From assembly GCA_028287035.1 (NCBI GenBank), contig JAQBQL010000261.1, forward strand, positions 1-39,555: a DNA stretch of 39,555 nt. Reading direction: 5' to 3'. Numbering within the stretch: the first letter of the stretch is position 1; every line of letters begins with the position of its first letter. The translations under genes and the position numbers were made by a program. This document shows positions 32,676-39,555 of this stretch, piece after piece. The notes beneath the pieces were generated by a model, which had not been told where the DNA came from, ran no database searches, and worked only from the letters and a program-made list of their open reading frames with translations. Source of the DNA: Labilithrix sp. (GTDB lineage Bacteria > Myxococcota > Polyangia > Polyangiales > Polyangiaceae).

Positions 32676-34709
32676 GTGCTCGACGCGTTGTCGAGCGTGA
32701 TGCAATCGTCGGTGACGATCGGGGGGCGCTACGCGCTCGCGGGGGAGATCGCATCCGGCGGCATGGCAACCGTGCACCTGGCGCGGCAGATCGGGGCCGC
32801 GGGGTTCGCGCGGATCGTCGCGGTGAAGCGGCTGCACGAGCGCTACGCGCGCGATCCCGAGTTCGTCGCGATGTTCCTGGACGAGGCGCGGCTCGTCGCG
32901 CGCGTCCACCACCCGAACGTCGTCCAGACCATCGACGTCGTGGGGGAGGGCGGCGAGCTGTTCCTCGTCATGGAGTACATCCACGGCGAGTCGCTGCTCC
33001 GCGTCGCGCATCATGCGCGGAAGACGGCCCTCGGATTCCTGCCGGTGCCGGTGAGCGCCGCGATCCTCGCGGGCGTGCTGCGCGGGCTGCACGAGGCGCA
33101 CGAGGCGCGCACCGAGACGGGCCTACCCCTCGGGATTGTGCACCGGGACGTCTCTCCGCACAATGTGCTGGTCGGTGCAGACGGCACCTCCCGCGTGCTC
33201 GACTTCGGGGTCGCCAAGGCGAGCCAGCGCATGCAGTCGACGCTCGCCGGGCAGCTCAAGGGAAAGCTGTCGTACATGGCGCCGGAGCAGATCACGAACC
33301 AGCCGGTCGACCGGCGGACTGACGTCTACGCGGCGGCGGTGTGCCTGTGGGAGGCCCTGACGGGCGCGCGGCTGCACCAGGCCGCGACCGAGGGCGCCGT
33401 GCTCCACCGGATCCTGCGCGAGACGCCCGCCCCGCCGAGCCTGAAGAATCCGGCGGTGACGCCCGCGCTCGACGCCGTGGTTCTGCGCGGCCTCGCCCGC
33501 GATCCCGCCGAACGATTCAGCACGGCGCGCGAGATGGCCGAGGCGCTCGAGGCGGCAACGCCGCTTGCCACGGCGGCGGCGATCGCCGATCTCGTGAGCG
33601 CGTCGTGCCACGCGTCCCTCGAGAAGAAGCGCCTTCTCATCACGGAGCTCGAGCTCCGGACCTCCTCCAGCATGGGCGATGCCGCGGTGGACCTGCGTGC
33701 TCTCGCGGCGGAGCGGGCCCCAGCCCCCGCGCCATCCCCGCGCCGCGCGACCCTCGCCAGCGCGCCATCGCTCGTTGCCGTCGTCGCCCTGGCGCTCGGC
33801 CTCGTCGCGTACGTCCGTTTCGTGCGGCCCGGCGCGAGGGAAGGTCCGGCGAGCGCCGACGCCCCCCTCACCCAGGCGGTCACGATGACGTCCGCAGCGT
33901 CGCTCGCGGCGCCGCAGCGCTGCCCGGCCGGCATGGCCCTCGTACCGGGCGGCCCGTTCTTCATGGGATCCGACGATGACCTCCCGGACGAACGACCCGC
34001 GCACAAGGTCACGCTCCGCGGCTACTGCATGGACGTCCACGAGGTGACCGTCGCTGCGTACCGCGCGTGCAGCGATCGCGGCGACTGCAAGCGCGCCGGG
34101 ACCACCAATCGGTGGCCGGGCATCACCGCGAGGGACGAGAAGCTCTACGACCCGCTGTGCAACGGTCCCGCGGACGACCGCAGCGAGCACCCCATCAACT
34201 GCGTCGACTGGCCCGCCGCCGACCGCTTCTGCAAGGCCGGTGGCAAGCGCCTGCCCAGCGAGGCCGAGTGGGAGCTCGCCGCCCGCGGGTCGGACGGCCG
34301 CAAGTACCCGTGGGGTGACGAACCGCCCTCCCCTCGCCGCCTGAACGCGTGCGGCGCCGAATGCGCGCTGTGGGGCAAGAAGCACGGGACCACGCTCGAG
34401 GCGCTCTTCACCGGAAGTGATCCGTACCCGACGACCGCGCCGGTCGGGTCGTTCCCGGAAGGCGCGTCGCGCGCGGGTATCGAGGATCTCGTCGGCAACG
34501 TCTGGGAGTGGACTGCCGATCACCACGCCGCCTACGAGGCGGGCGACGCCGTCGATCCGCACGGCCCCGAGCAGGGCGACGGCCGGGTGCTACGCGGCGG
34601 CGCGTGGAACGGCGCGCATGCCGACTGGATCCGTCCGTCGTTCCGCTTCCACGCCGAGGAGACGACGCGCAGTCACGGCATCGGCTTCCGCTGCGTGATG
34701 ACGCCGTGA
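32676..34709 (+). CDS. Membrane Ser/Thr protein kinase fused to FGE-like domain
   Basis: The protein has 677 residues from GTG 32676, which has GAGGAAA upstream; ATG 32700 is an alternative. The Hanks-type kinase (about 18-295) is complete: Gly loop 'EIASGGMATVHLA', Lys51 ('AVKRL'), Glu70, 'HRDVSPHNVLV' (156-166), 'DFG' (176-178) and 'APE' (202-204). A Pro/Ala linker and one membrane segment (about 362-384) follow. Residues 415-677 are an FGE-sulfatase/SUMF1-like domain ('MALVPGGPFFMGS', 'GYCMDVHEVTVAAYRAC', 'RLPSEAEWELAARG', 'DLVGNVWEWTADH', 'LRGGAWNGAHADW', 'GIGFRCVMTP'). The two active-site Cys of true FGE, expected in the segment after 'LRGGAW', are missing. The domain would lie outside the inner membrane and probably binds a ligand that controls the kinase. 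The gene is divergent from mraZ. Confidence 0.9.
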   Translation: MLDALSSVMQSSVTIGGRYALAGEIASGGMATVHLARQIGAAGFARIVAVKRLHERYARDPEFVAMFLDEARLVARVHHPNVVQTIDVVGEGGELFLVMEYIHGESLLRVAHHARKTALGFLPVPVSAAILAGVLRGLHEAHEARTETGLPLGIVHRDVSPHNVLVGADGTSRVLDFGVAKASQRMQSTLAGQLKGKLSYMAPEQITNQPVDRRTDVYAAAVCLWEALTGARLHQAATEGAVLHRILRETPAPPSLKNPAVTPALDAVVLRGLARDPAERFSTAREMAEALEAATPLATAAAIADLVSASCHASLEKKRLLITELELRTSSSMGDAAVDLRALAAERAPAPAPSPRRATLASAPSLVAVVALALGLVAYVRFVRPGAREGPASADAPLTQAVTMTSAASLAAPQRCPAGMALVPGGPFFMGSDDDLPDERPAHKVTLRGYCMDVHEVTVAAYRACSDRGDCKRAGTTNRWPGITARDEKLYDPLCNGPADDRSEHPINCVDWPAADRFCKAGGKRLPSEAEWELAARGSDGRKYPWGDEPPSPRRLNACGAECALWGKKHGTTLEALFTGSDPYPTTAPVGSFPEGASRAGIEDLVGNVWEWTADHHAAYEAGDAVDPHGPEQGDGRVLRGGAWNGAHADWIRPSFRFHAEETTRSHGIGFRCVMTP

Positions 34710-34731
34710 AGCACGGTGGGGCCGAGCCCGC

Positions 34732-35880
34732 TCAGCCCGAGGCGAGGACCTGCTTGGCGATGACCATGCGCTGCACCTCGCTCGTGCCCTCGCCGATCTC
34801 GCAGAGCTTCGCGTCGCGGAGGTGCCGCTCGACCGCGAACTCGCGCGTGTAGCCGTAGCCGCCGTGGATCTGGAGGGCGCGGTTGGTCGCGCGGGTCGCG
34901 GCCTCGCTCGCGAAGAGCTTCGCCATCGCCGCCTCCTTGCGGACGTCCTTGCCCTGGTCGGCCAGCCACGCCGCGCGGTACGTGAGGAGCTGCGCAGCAT
35001 CGAGCTCGGTCTTCGAGTCGGCGAGCATCCACTGGATGGCCTGGAAGTCCGCGATGGGCCGGTTGAACTGCTTCCGGTCCTTCGCGTACGAGGTCGCCAT
35101 CTCGAGCGCCCCGAACCCGAGCCCCACCGCCATCGCGGCGATGGAGATGCGGCCCTTGTCGAGGATCTGCATGGTGTCGAGGAACGCGTGATCGACCTCG
35201 CCGAGCCGCTGCGAGTCGGGGACGCGCACGTCCTCGAACACGAGCTCCACGGTGTCGCTCGAGCGGCAGCCGTACTTCTCGATGTGCTTCGACGGGCGGA
35301 ACCCCTTGGTCCCGTGCTCGACGATGAACGCGGTGATGCCCTTCTGCTTCGCCGCCTCGGGGTTCGTGCGCGCGAGCACCACGCAGAAGCCCCCGACGCT
35401 CCCCTGCGTGATGAACATCTTCGTGCCATCGATGACCCAGTCGCCGCCGTCACGACGCGCGGTCGTGCGGAGGGCGGCGGCATCGCTGCCGCTGCCCGGC
35501 TCGGTCAGTGCCCACGCCCCGAGCCATTCGCCCGACGCCGCCTTGGGGAGGTACTTCTGCTTCTGTGCTTCGGACCCGAAGGCGAGGATGTGGCCCGTGC
35601 CCAGGCCGTTGTGCGACGCGACGGTGAGGGCGAGCGAGCCGTCGGCGCGCGCGATCTCCTCGACGCAGATCGCGTAGCTCGTCACGTCCATCCCCGAGCC
35701 GCCGTACTCCTCGGGGATGCGGATCCCGAGGAGGCCCATGGCCGCGAGCTGCGGGACGATCTCGGCGGGGAACTTCTCTTCCTCGTCCCACTTCTTGGCG
35801 CGCGGGAAGATCTCACCACGCGCGAAATCGCGGACGCTCTTGCGGAGGAGGTCGTGGTGCTCGGAAAGCTCGAAGTCCAT
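34732..35880 (-). CDS. Acyl-CoA dehydrogenase
   Basis: From ATG 35880 the protein has 382 residues; ATG 35895 would add five. It has the full family layout: helical N-terminus ('RKSVRDFARGEIFPRAKKWD'), 'ALTEPGSGSDAAALRT' and 'DGTKMFITQG' around the FAD, 'GRISIAAMAVGLGFGALE', and the C-terminal 'ALQIHGGYGYTREFAVERH' and 'IGEGTSEVQ'. The glutamate in 'GEGTSE' is the catalytic base in short-chain enzymes. It oxidises an acyl-CoA to the 2-enoyl-CoA and passes electrons to ETF; chain length and branching cannot be read from the sequence. It converges on the kinase gene (22-bp gap) and lies 38 bp after the trypsin-like gene on the same strand. Confidence 0.92.
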   Translation of the reverse strand: MDFELSEHHDLLRKSVRDFARGEIFPRAKKWDEEEKFPAEIVPQLAAMGLLGIRIPEEYGGSGMDVTSYAICVEEIARADGSLALTVASHNGLGTGHILAFGSEAQKQKYLPKAASGEWLGAWALTEPGSGSDAAALRTTARRDGGDWVIDGTKMFITQGSVGGFCVVLARTNPEAAKQKGITAFIVEHGTKGFRPSKHIEKYGCRSSDTVELVFEDVRVPDSQRLGEVDHAFLDTMQILDKGRISIAAMAVGLGFGALEMATSYAKDRKQFNRPIADFQAIQWMLADSKTELDAAQLLTYRAAWLADQGKDVRKEAAMAKLFASEAATRATNRALQIHGGYGYTREFAVERHLRDAKLCEIGEGTSEVQRMVIAKQVLASG

Positions 35881-35918
35881 GGGCCTGCCCGTCATTTAGG
35901 GGGCGCGCCGCCGCGCCG

Positions 35919-36998
35919 TCAACGGATGTCGATGCAGGCCTTTCCGCTGCCGACCTCCTCGCAGTGATAGTTCGCGGGGCAGCGGTCGCCCGTGCCGCAC
36001 GCGCGCGAGCAGTACTTCTTCTCCGCGGTCGTGATGCAGATGCCCGCGGCGCAATCGCTCGCCCGCTCGCACGGGCTACCCACGTCGCTCGGCGGCTTCT
36101 GCTTGCTCCCCTTGGCAGGCGGAGTGCCCGGGGAGCCGGCGTCCTCGTCACCGTCGTGCGAGAGGCCCGCCACCTTCGCGAACGCCTCGTCCACGAGCCA
36201 CGTGAACGCATCGATCCGGGTGTAGATGTTGTGAACGTTCGTGCCCTCGCACGAGGGCCCGCCGCGGGAAACGACGCCGACGACCTCACCCGTGCTCTCG
36301 TCGAGCGCCGGGCCGCCGGAGTCGCCCTGGCACGTGGCCTCGCCGACCGTCAGCTCGGCGGTGCTCACCGACAGCACCTTCACGTGCTCGCGTACGAGCT
36401 TGGTTCCTGCGTTCTCGCCGTCGCCGCTGCGGCCGAAGCCGACCGCGCGTACGCGGTCGCCCACGTTCACGCCCTGGGTGCGGACGGGCAGCGGCTTCGC
36501 GAGCTTCACGTCCTGGTCGAGGACGAGGATGGCGACGTCGGCATCGCACAGGGTCACCCCCGCCGGCGCAACGACCGCGACGCCGTGCGCGACCCGGTGC
36601 GCCGAGGCGGTGTCGTCGCCGATGCCGATGGAGAGCGTCGTCGGGTCCCGGTCGCCGAGCACCTGCACGCCCGAGGCAGGGCAGCCCACTGCCTCCACGG
36701 TGCGGCTCGTGCAGTGACGCGCGGTCAGCACGAGGCGCGGCGAGATCAGGGTTCCGGTGCAGAGCCCGGTGTCGCCGATGAAGAGGGCGACCACCGCGGG
36801 ATCGCGGTTCTTGTCGGGGACGCCTTTCACGATCTCGACCTGGTCGGCGGAGTGCGCCGCCTCGTCGGCCGCGCCTCCGTCGGCGGCCGCCTGCTCGGCA
36901 GCCTCGCGGAGATCGGTACGTTCGGCAGTGGCCGCGCACGCGGCGAGTGCCGGAAGCGCGAGGAACACGAGAGAGCCAGCCCTGGCGATGACACGCAT
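35919..36998 (-). CDS. Trypsin-like serine protease lipoprotein with Cys-rich tail
   Basis: The protein has 359 residues. The signal peptide ends in the lipobox 'LAAC' (Cys21). The S1-type domain follows: 'CTGTLISPRLVLTARHC' with His95, Asp154 ('CDADVAILVL') and Ser227 ('CQGDSGGPAL'). A charged, Pro-rich linker leads to a Cys-rich tail (about 310-359, 'CERASDCAAGICITT', 'KKYCSRACGTGDRCPANYHC', 'GKACIDIR'). The triad is complete, so an active, surface-anchored or periplasmic protease is likely. Substrate unknown. ATG 36998 follows an ACGGAGG site. It lies just upstream of the acyl-CoA dehydrogenase gene with a short gap, but a functional link is not evident. Confidence 0.87.
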   Translation of the reverse strand: MRVIARAGSLVFLALPALAACAATAERTDLREAAEQAAADGGAADEAAHSADQVEIVKGVPDKNRDPAVVALFIGDTGLCTGTLISPRLVLTARHCTSRTVEAVGCPASGVQVLGDRDPTTLSIGIGDDTASAHRVAHGVAVVAPAGVTLCDADVAILVLDQDVKLAKPLPVRTQGVNVGDRVRAVGFGRSGDGENAGTKLVREHVKVLSVSTAELTVGEATCQGDSGGPALDESTGEVVGVVSRGGPSCEGTNVHNIYTRIDAFTWLVDEAFAKVAGLSHDGDEDAGSPGTPPAKGSKQKPPSDVGSPCERASDCAAGICITTAEKKYCSRACGTGDRCPANYHCEEVGSGKACIDIR

Positions 36999-37258
36999 GA
37001 GAACCTCCGTGGGGGCGCGGCGCGCGAGCGTGATCGCCCGCGCGGCCGAGCCTCGCTGGCGCGCCGTGGAGCGAGCGTCGTGCCGCCCTCGCCCTCGCAG
37101 ATCTGCGCGTCTTTTGTCGTCTCGGGGGTGACCCGGCCGGCCCGGGCGGTGGCCGCGCCACCTGTGACCGGCGGTTCGCGCACGTGTCGTGACCCGCGTG
37201 GACGTGTCCCGGTCCGCGATCCGACAAAGCCACGGCGTGAAGCCCCGACCGGGCCGGT

Positions 37259-39040
37259 ATGCCCGTTGCGTTGCGGGCGAGTGGCTTGAAGAACCCGGCT
37301 CGCTTCCCCGTCGCTGCCGCCACGCTGCTCACCGCGGCGCTCCTCTTCTCGTCGCACGCCGCCCGCGCGACGGGCGGCGCGCTCCCGCCGGCCGGCATGT
37401 CCGAGGCGACCACCCTCGACCTCGAGGTGGCCGTCGCGGCGAGCACCGAGGGCAGCACACGGTGGTCCCGTCTCACCGTCGGAGGACCGTTCACGGTTCT
37501 CTGGCTCGTGCCGGTCCGGCCGGGCGCGGCGCTCGACTGGGCGAGCGACGCCTGGCTCGACTCGCTCGAAGCCGCGAGCGCGCCACGCATCCTTCCGCCC
37601 GAGGGCGAGCCCGTGGGATGCCTCTTCGGGCCGAAGGCGGAGGAGACCGAGCGGTGGGGCCAGCGCGGCGCCACGACGTATCCGCGGACGCTCGCGTACC
37701 AGCCGACCGCCGGGGCGGCCCGCACCTACGCGCGCGATCGCGGCTTCGGCGTGTCGGCGGCGGTGGCGGCACGGATCGACGGGACGTACGCGGCAGGCTA
37801 CGGGCTCGTCGCCCTCGAGGTGACGGCGGGACAGGAGATCGTCTCGACGCCCACCCTGCGCGTCTCCGACGACGGACCTGCGGTCCTCCCCTTCGCGCTG
37901 AGCGGCTCGAGCCGTGCGAGCGTGCGGCTCACCGCGCTGATCGTCGGTGAGGGCGGCGCGTCGGTCCCCGAGGTCGTCGAGCCCGCGCCCGTCCTCTGGA
38001 CCGCGCGGGGGAGCGACCACGCCGCACGGCGCCTCGAGGCGCTCGCCGCCGCGCCCGGCCTGTCGTGGATCCGCGAGTCCGCGTCGCACGACGCGCTGTT
38101 CGATGGCGTGGTGGTGGACGCCGCGACCTCGATCCGTCCGGCGGCGGGAGCCTACTTCGACGCGGCGGGAGGCCCGCAGCACGCGGCGTGCGAGCAGGCG
38201 GCGCGCTCGGTGGGCACCGCGAGCGGCCATGTAGGTCGCTCGTGCGCCAGCGGCGCCTTGCTCCGCGTGCCGGGCGGTACGGGGTGCCAGCCCACGGCGG
38301 GGAGCATCGATCCCGCGCTCCTCACCTGCGGAGGCGCCGACGATCTCGCGCTCGCCCTCGCCGGGGCCGCGCCAGGGTCGGCGGCGCTCACGCGGCTCGT
38401 CGGGTTCGTCCCGCAGGGCCGCTTCGGCGCCGACGTCGCCATCACGACGGGACAGGCGCTCGTCTCCCCCGCGCAGCGCGCGAGCTCCTACGCGCCGTGC
38501 GGGCTGAACCAGCCGGCCGCGAGCGCGCCCAGCGCTCCCGCCGAGCGGCCCCATCACTACGAGCATGCGGAGGGCGCGTGCAGCGGCAGCACGAGCAGCG
38601 TCGTCTACGAGGACACCGGCGAGGAGGAGACGATCGCGGACGACAGCTGCGGGGGCGACTCGTCGACCACCTCCACGAGCAGCGACTCGACCGCGTCCGA
38701 CGACGGCACCGACGACTCCTCGGACGACAGCAGCACCGACGACAGCTCGACGGATGACTCCTCCGGCTGGGACACCAAGGACGACACGAGCTCGAGCGAC
38801 TCGTGCTCGTCGTCGACGGACTCGACGTCCGACAGCTCCGACGACTCGTGCTCCTCGAGCAGCTCGTCGAGCAGCAACGACGGGTGCAGCAGCGGCCCCG
38901 ACGCGCGCCCGAAGGCGAGCGGCATGCAGCACCGCGGCAAGCGAAAACACCGCGGCTCGAGCCCCATGTCGCGGTATGCGCTCCTCTTCGTCGCCCTCGT
39001 CCTGCCGCTCCGGAGGGGCCTCCGCGCGAAGAAGCTCTGA
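37259..39040 (+). CDS. DUF2330-like surface protein with Ser/Asp-rich stalk and C-terminal anchor
   Basis: The protein has 593 residues. A signal peptide ('TLLTAALLFSSHAARA', cut near residue 37) is followed by a DUF2330-like region: 'EVAVAASTEGSTRWSRLTVG' and 'VLWLVPVRPGAALDWASDAW', and 'APRILPP'. The middle (about 140-410) is beta-rich with a few Cys. Residues about 445-560 are nearly all Ser, Asp, Thr and Cys. The last 27 residues have a hydrophobic stretch ('ALLFVALVLPL') and an Arg/Lys tail, like a C-terminal sorting or anchor signal. This points to an exposed protein on a flexible stalk; function unknown. The ATG has no strong ribosome site. Confidence 0.75.
   Translation: MPVALRASGLKNPARFPVAAATLLTAALLFSSHAARATGGALPPAGMSEATTLDLEVAVAASTEGSTRWSRLTVGGPFTVLWLVPVRPGAALDWASDAWLDSLEAASAPRILPPEGEPVGCLFGPKAEETERWGQRGATTYPRTLAYQPTAGAARTYARDRGFGVSAAVAARIDGTYAAGYGLVALEVTAGQEIVSTPTLRVSDDGPAVLPFALSGSSRASVRLTALIVGEGGASVPEVVEPAPVLWTARGSDHAARRLEALAAAPGLSWIRESASHDALFDGVVVDAATSIRPAAGAYFDAAGGPQHAACEQAARSVGTASGHVGRSCASGALLRVPGGTGCQPTAGSIDPALLTCGGADDLALALAGAAPGSAALTRLVGFVPQGRFGADVAITTGQALVSPAQRASSYAPCGLNQPAASAPSAPAERPHHYEHAEGACSGSTSSVVYEDTGEEETIADDSCGGDSSTTSTSSDSTASDDGTDDSSDDSSTDDSSTDDSSGWDTKDDTSSSDSCSSSTDSTSDSSDDSCSSSSSSSSNDGCSSGPDARPKASGMQHRGKRKHRGSSPMSRYALLFVALVLPLRRGLRAKKL
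38640..38880 (+). repeat. Imperfect in-frame repeats coding the Ser/Asp stalk
   Basis: Degenerate GAC/AGC/TCG/ACC triplets recur throughout, with local near copies of GACGACTCCTCGGACGACAG-type units. They encode a Ser/Asp/Thr-rich stretch in frame with the DUF2330-like gene. The repeat may expand or contract in steps of three bases. Confidence 0.6.
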
Positions 39041-39076
39041 GCACGCGCGCGAGCAGCGCCGTGCTACACCGGGCGC

Positions 39077-39555
39077 GTGCCCCAGCTGGTCTTCCGCGGC
39101 GGAACCATCGAGCTGCGCGGGCTCTTGCAGGATGCGCCGGGCGCGGCCTCCCTTCCGGGCGCGCTCGCGTGGGATCCGCGCGAGGCGTGCTACCGCGCGC
39201 CGGCCATGGCCTACCGCGACGTCGTGCAAGCGCTTCACGACGCGAAGCTGGAGCTCACCGACGAGGCGCGCCGCTACGAGGTGCTCGCGTCCGGTCCGCG
39301 CGTGCATCGCGAGCCGCGTCCCTTCCAGTCGGAGGCGCTCGCGGCGTGGCGTGCTGCCGGGGGTCGCGGGGTCGTGGTGCTGCCGACGGGCGCCGGCAAG
39401 ACGCACGTGGCGGTGATGGCGATCGATGCCATCCGCCGCAGCACCCTCGTGATCGCGCCGACGCTCGACCTCGTTCGCCAGTGGTACGACCTCCTCCGCG
39501 CGACGTTCGACATCCCGGTCGGCGTGGTCGGCGGCGGCGATCACGACGTGCAGCC
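39077..39555 (+). CDS. XPB-like SF2 DNA helicase, 3'-partial
   Basis: A frame open from GTG 39077 to the window end codes 159 residues. The N-terminal 75 ('LVFRGGTIELRGLL', 'LAWDPREACYRAPAMAYRDV') match the leader domain of bacterial XPB/Rad25-like helicases. Then come 'RPFQSEALAAW' (81-91), the Walker A motif 'PTGAGKT' (103-109) and motif Ia 'LVIAPTLDLVRQWYDLL' (124-140). The rest of the helicase core lies beyond the window. Such enzymes unwind DNA, probably in repair. It follows the DUF2330-like gene after 36 bp. Confidence 0.8.
   Translation, partial: MPQLVFRGGTIELRGLLQDAPGAASLPGALAWDPREACYRAPAMAYRDVVQALHDAKLELTDEARRYEVLASGPRVHREPRPFQSEALAAWRAAGGRGVVVLPTGAGKTHVAVMAIDAIRRSTLVIAPTLDLVRQWYDLLRATFDIPVGVVGGGDHDVQ

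Noticed and set aside
34710..34731. Terminator between the kinase and acyl-CoA dehydrogenase genes
   Set aside because: The 22-bp gap has no convincing stem.
38640..38880. CRISPR or satellite array
   Set aside because: Repeats are degenerate, in frame with a coding gene and have no spacers.
36827..39544. 905-residue minus-strand open frame
   Set aside because: Covers the DUF2330-like gene and the start of the helicase on the wrong strand, with no recognisable motif; both sense frames have clear features.

Overview
The window looks like chromosomal DNA from a high-GC delta-proteobacterial lineage, most likely a myxobacterium of the Polyangiales type. This is inferred from gene content: a membrane Ser/Thr kinase fused to a formylglycine-generating-enzyme (FGE)-like domain, several Cys-rich lipoproteins, a DUF1844 protein, a DUF2330-like surface protein, and very GC-rich codons that give long antisense open frames. 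I see no tRNA, rRNA, insertion sequence, CRISPR array or prophage, and no gene-free stretch longer than about 300 bp.

The centre (about 14.6-32.4 kb, minus strand) is a division and cell-wall (dcw) cluster in the order mraZ-rsmH-ftsL-ftsI-murE-murF-mraY-murD-ftsW-murG-murC-ftsQ-[opposite-strand gene]-ftsA-ftsZ. From mraZ to ftsQ the genes are packed, mostly with ATGA or GTGA stop/start overlaps. murB and ddl are absent between murC and ftsQ. A plus-strand gene for a small Trp-rich protein, with a strong hairpin terminator, sits between ftsQ and ftsA, so ftsA-ftsZ probably have their own promoter. Upstream of mraZ there is a good sigma70-like promoter followed by 10-bp-phased TGGGN-like boxes, the expected site of MraZ autorepression. 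The MurE DNPR motif indicates meso-diaminopimelate peptidoglycan.

Left flank (0-14.5 kb): a HEAT-repeat protein cut by the window edge and coupled to xseB; a FadL-like outer-membrane protein; a lipoprotein; a membrane-anchored SH3 protein; an ECF sigma / membrane anti-sigma / secreted protein operon; a UspA protein; an operon of an acidic disordered protein, DUF1844 and an HtrA-type lipoprotein protease; SlyD with a His-rich tail; a single-chain aconitase-superfamily enzyme with its swivel domain at the N-terminus; and a short GT4-like glycosyltransferase.

Right flank (32.6-39.5 kb): the kinase-FGE-like fusion, divergent from mraZ; an acyl-CoA dehydrogenase; a trypsin-like lipoprotein; a DUF2330-like protein with a Ser/Asp-rich stalk and a C-terminal membrane anchor; and the start of an XPB-like SF2 helicase cut by the window end.

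Most genes belong to known families. The less ordinary points are the gene inserted inside dcw, the kinase fused to an FGE-like domain without its active-site cysteines, the envelope-stress operon without a zinc anti-sigma motif, and several dyad sites in short intergenic regions.
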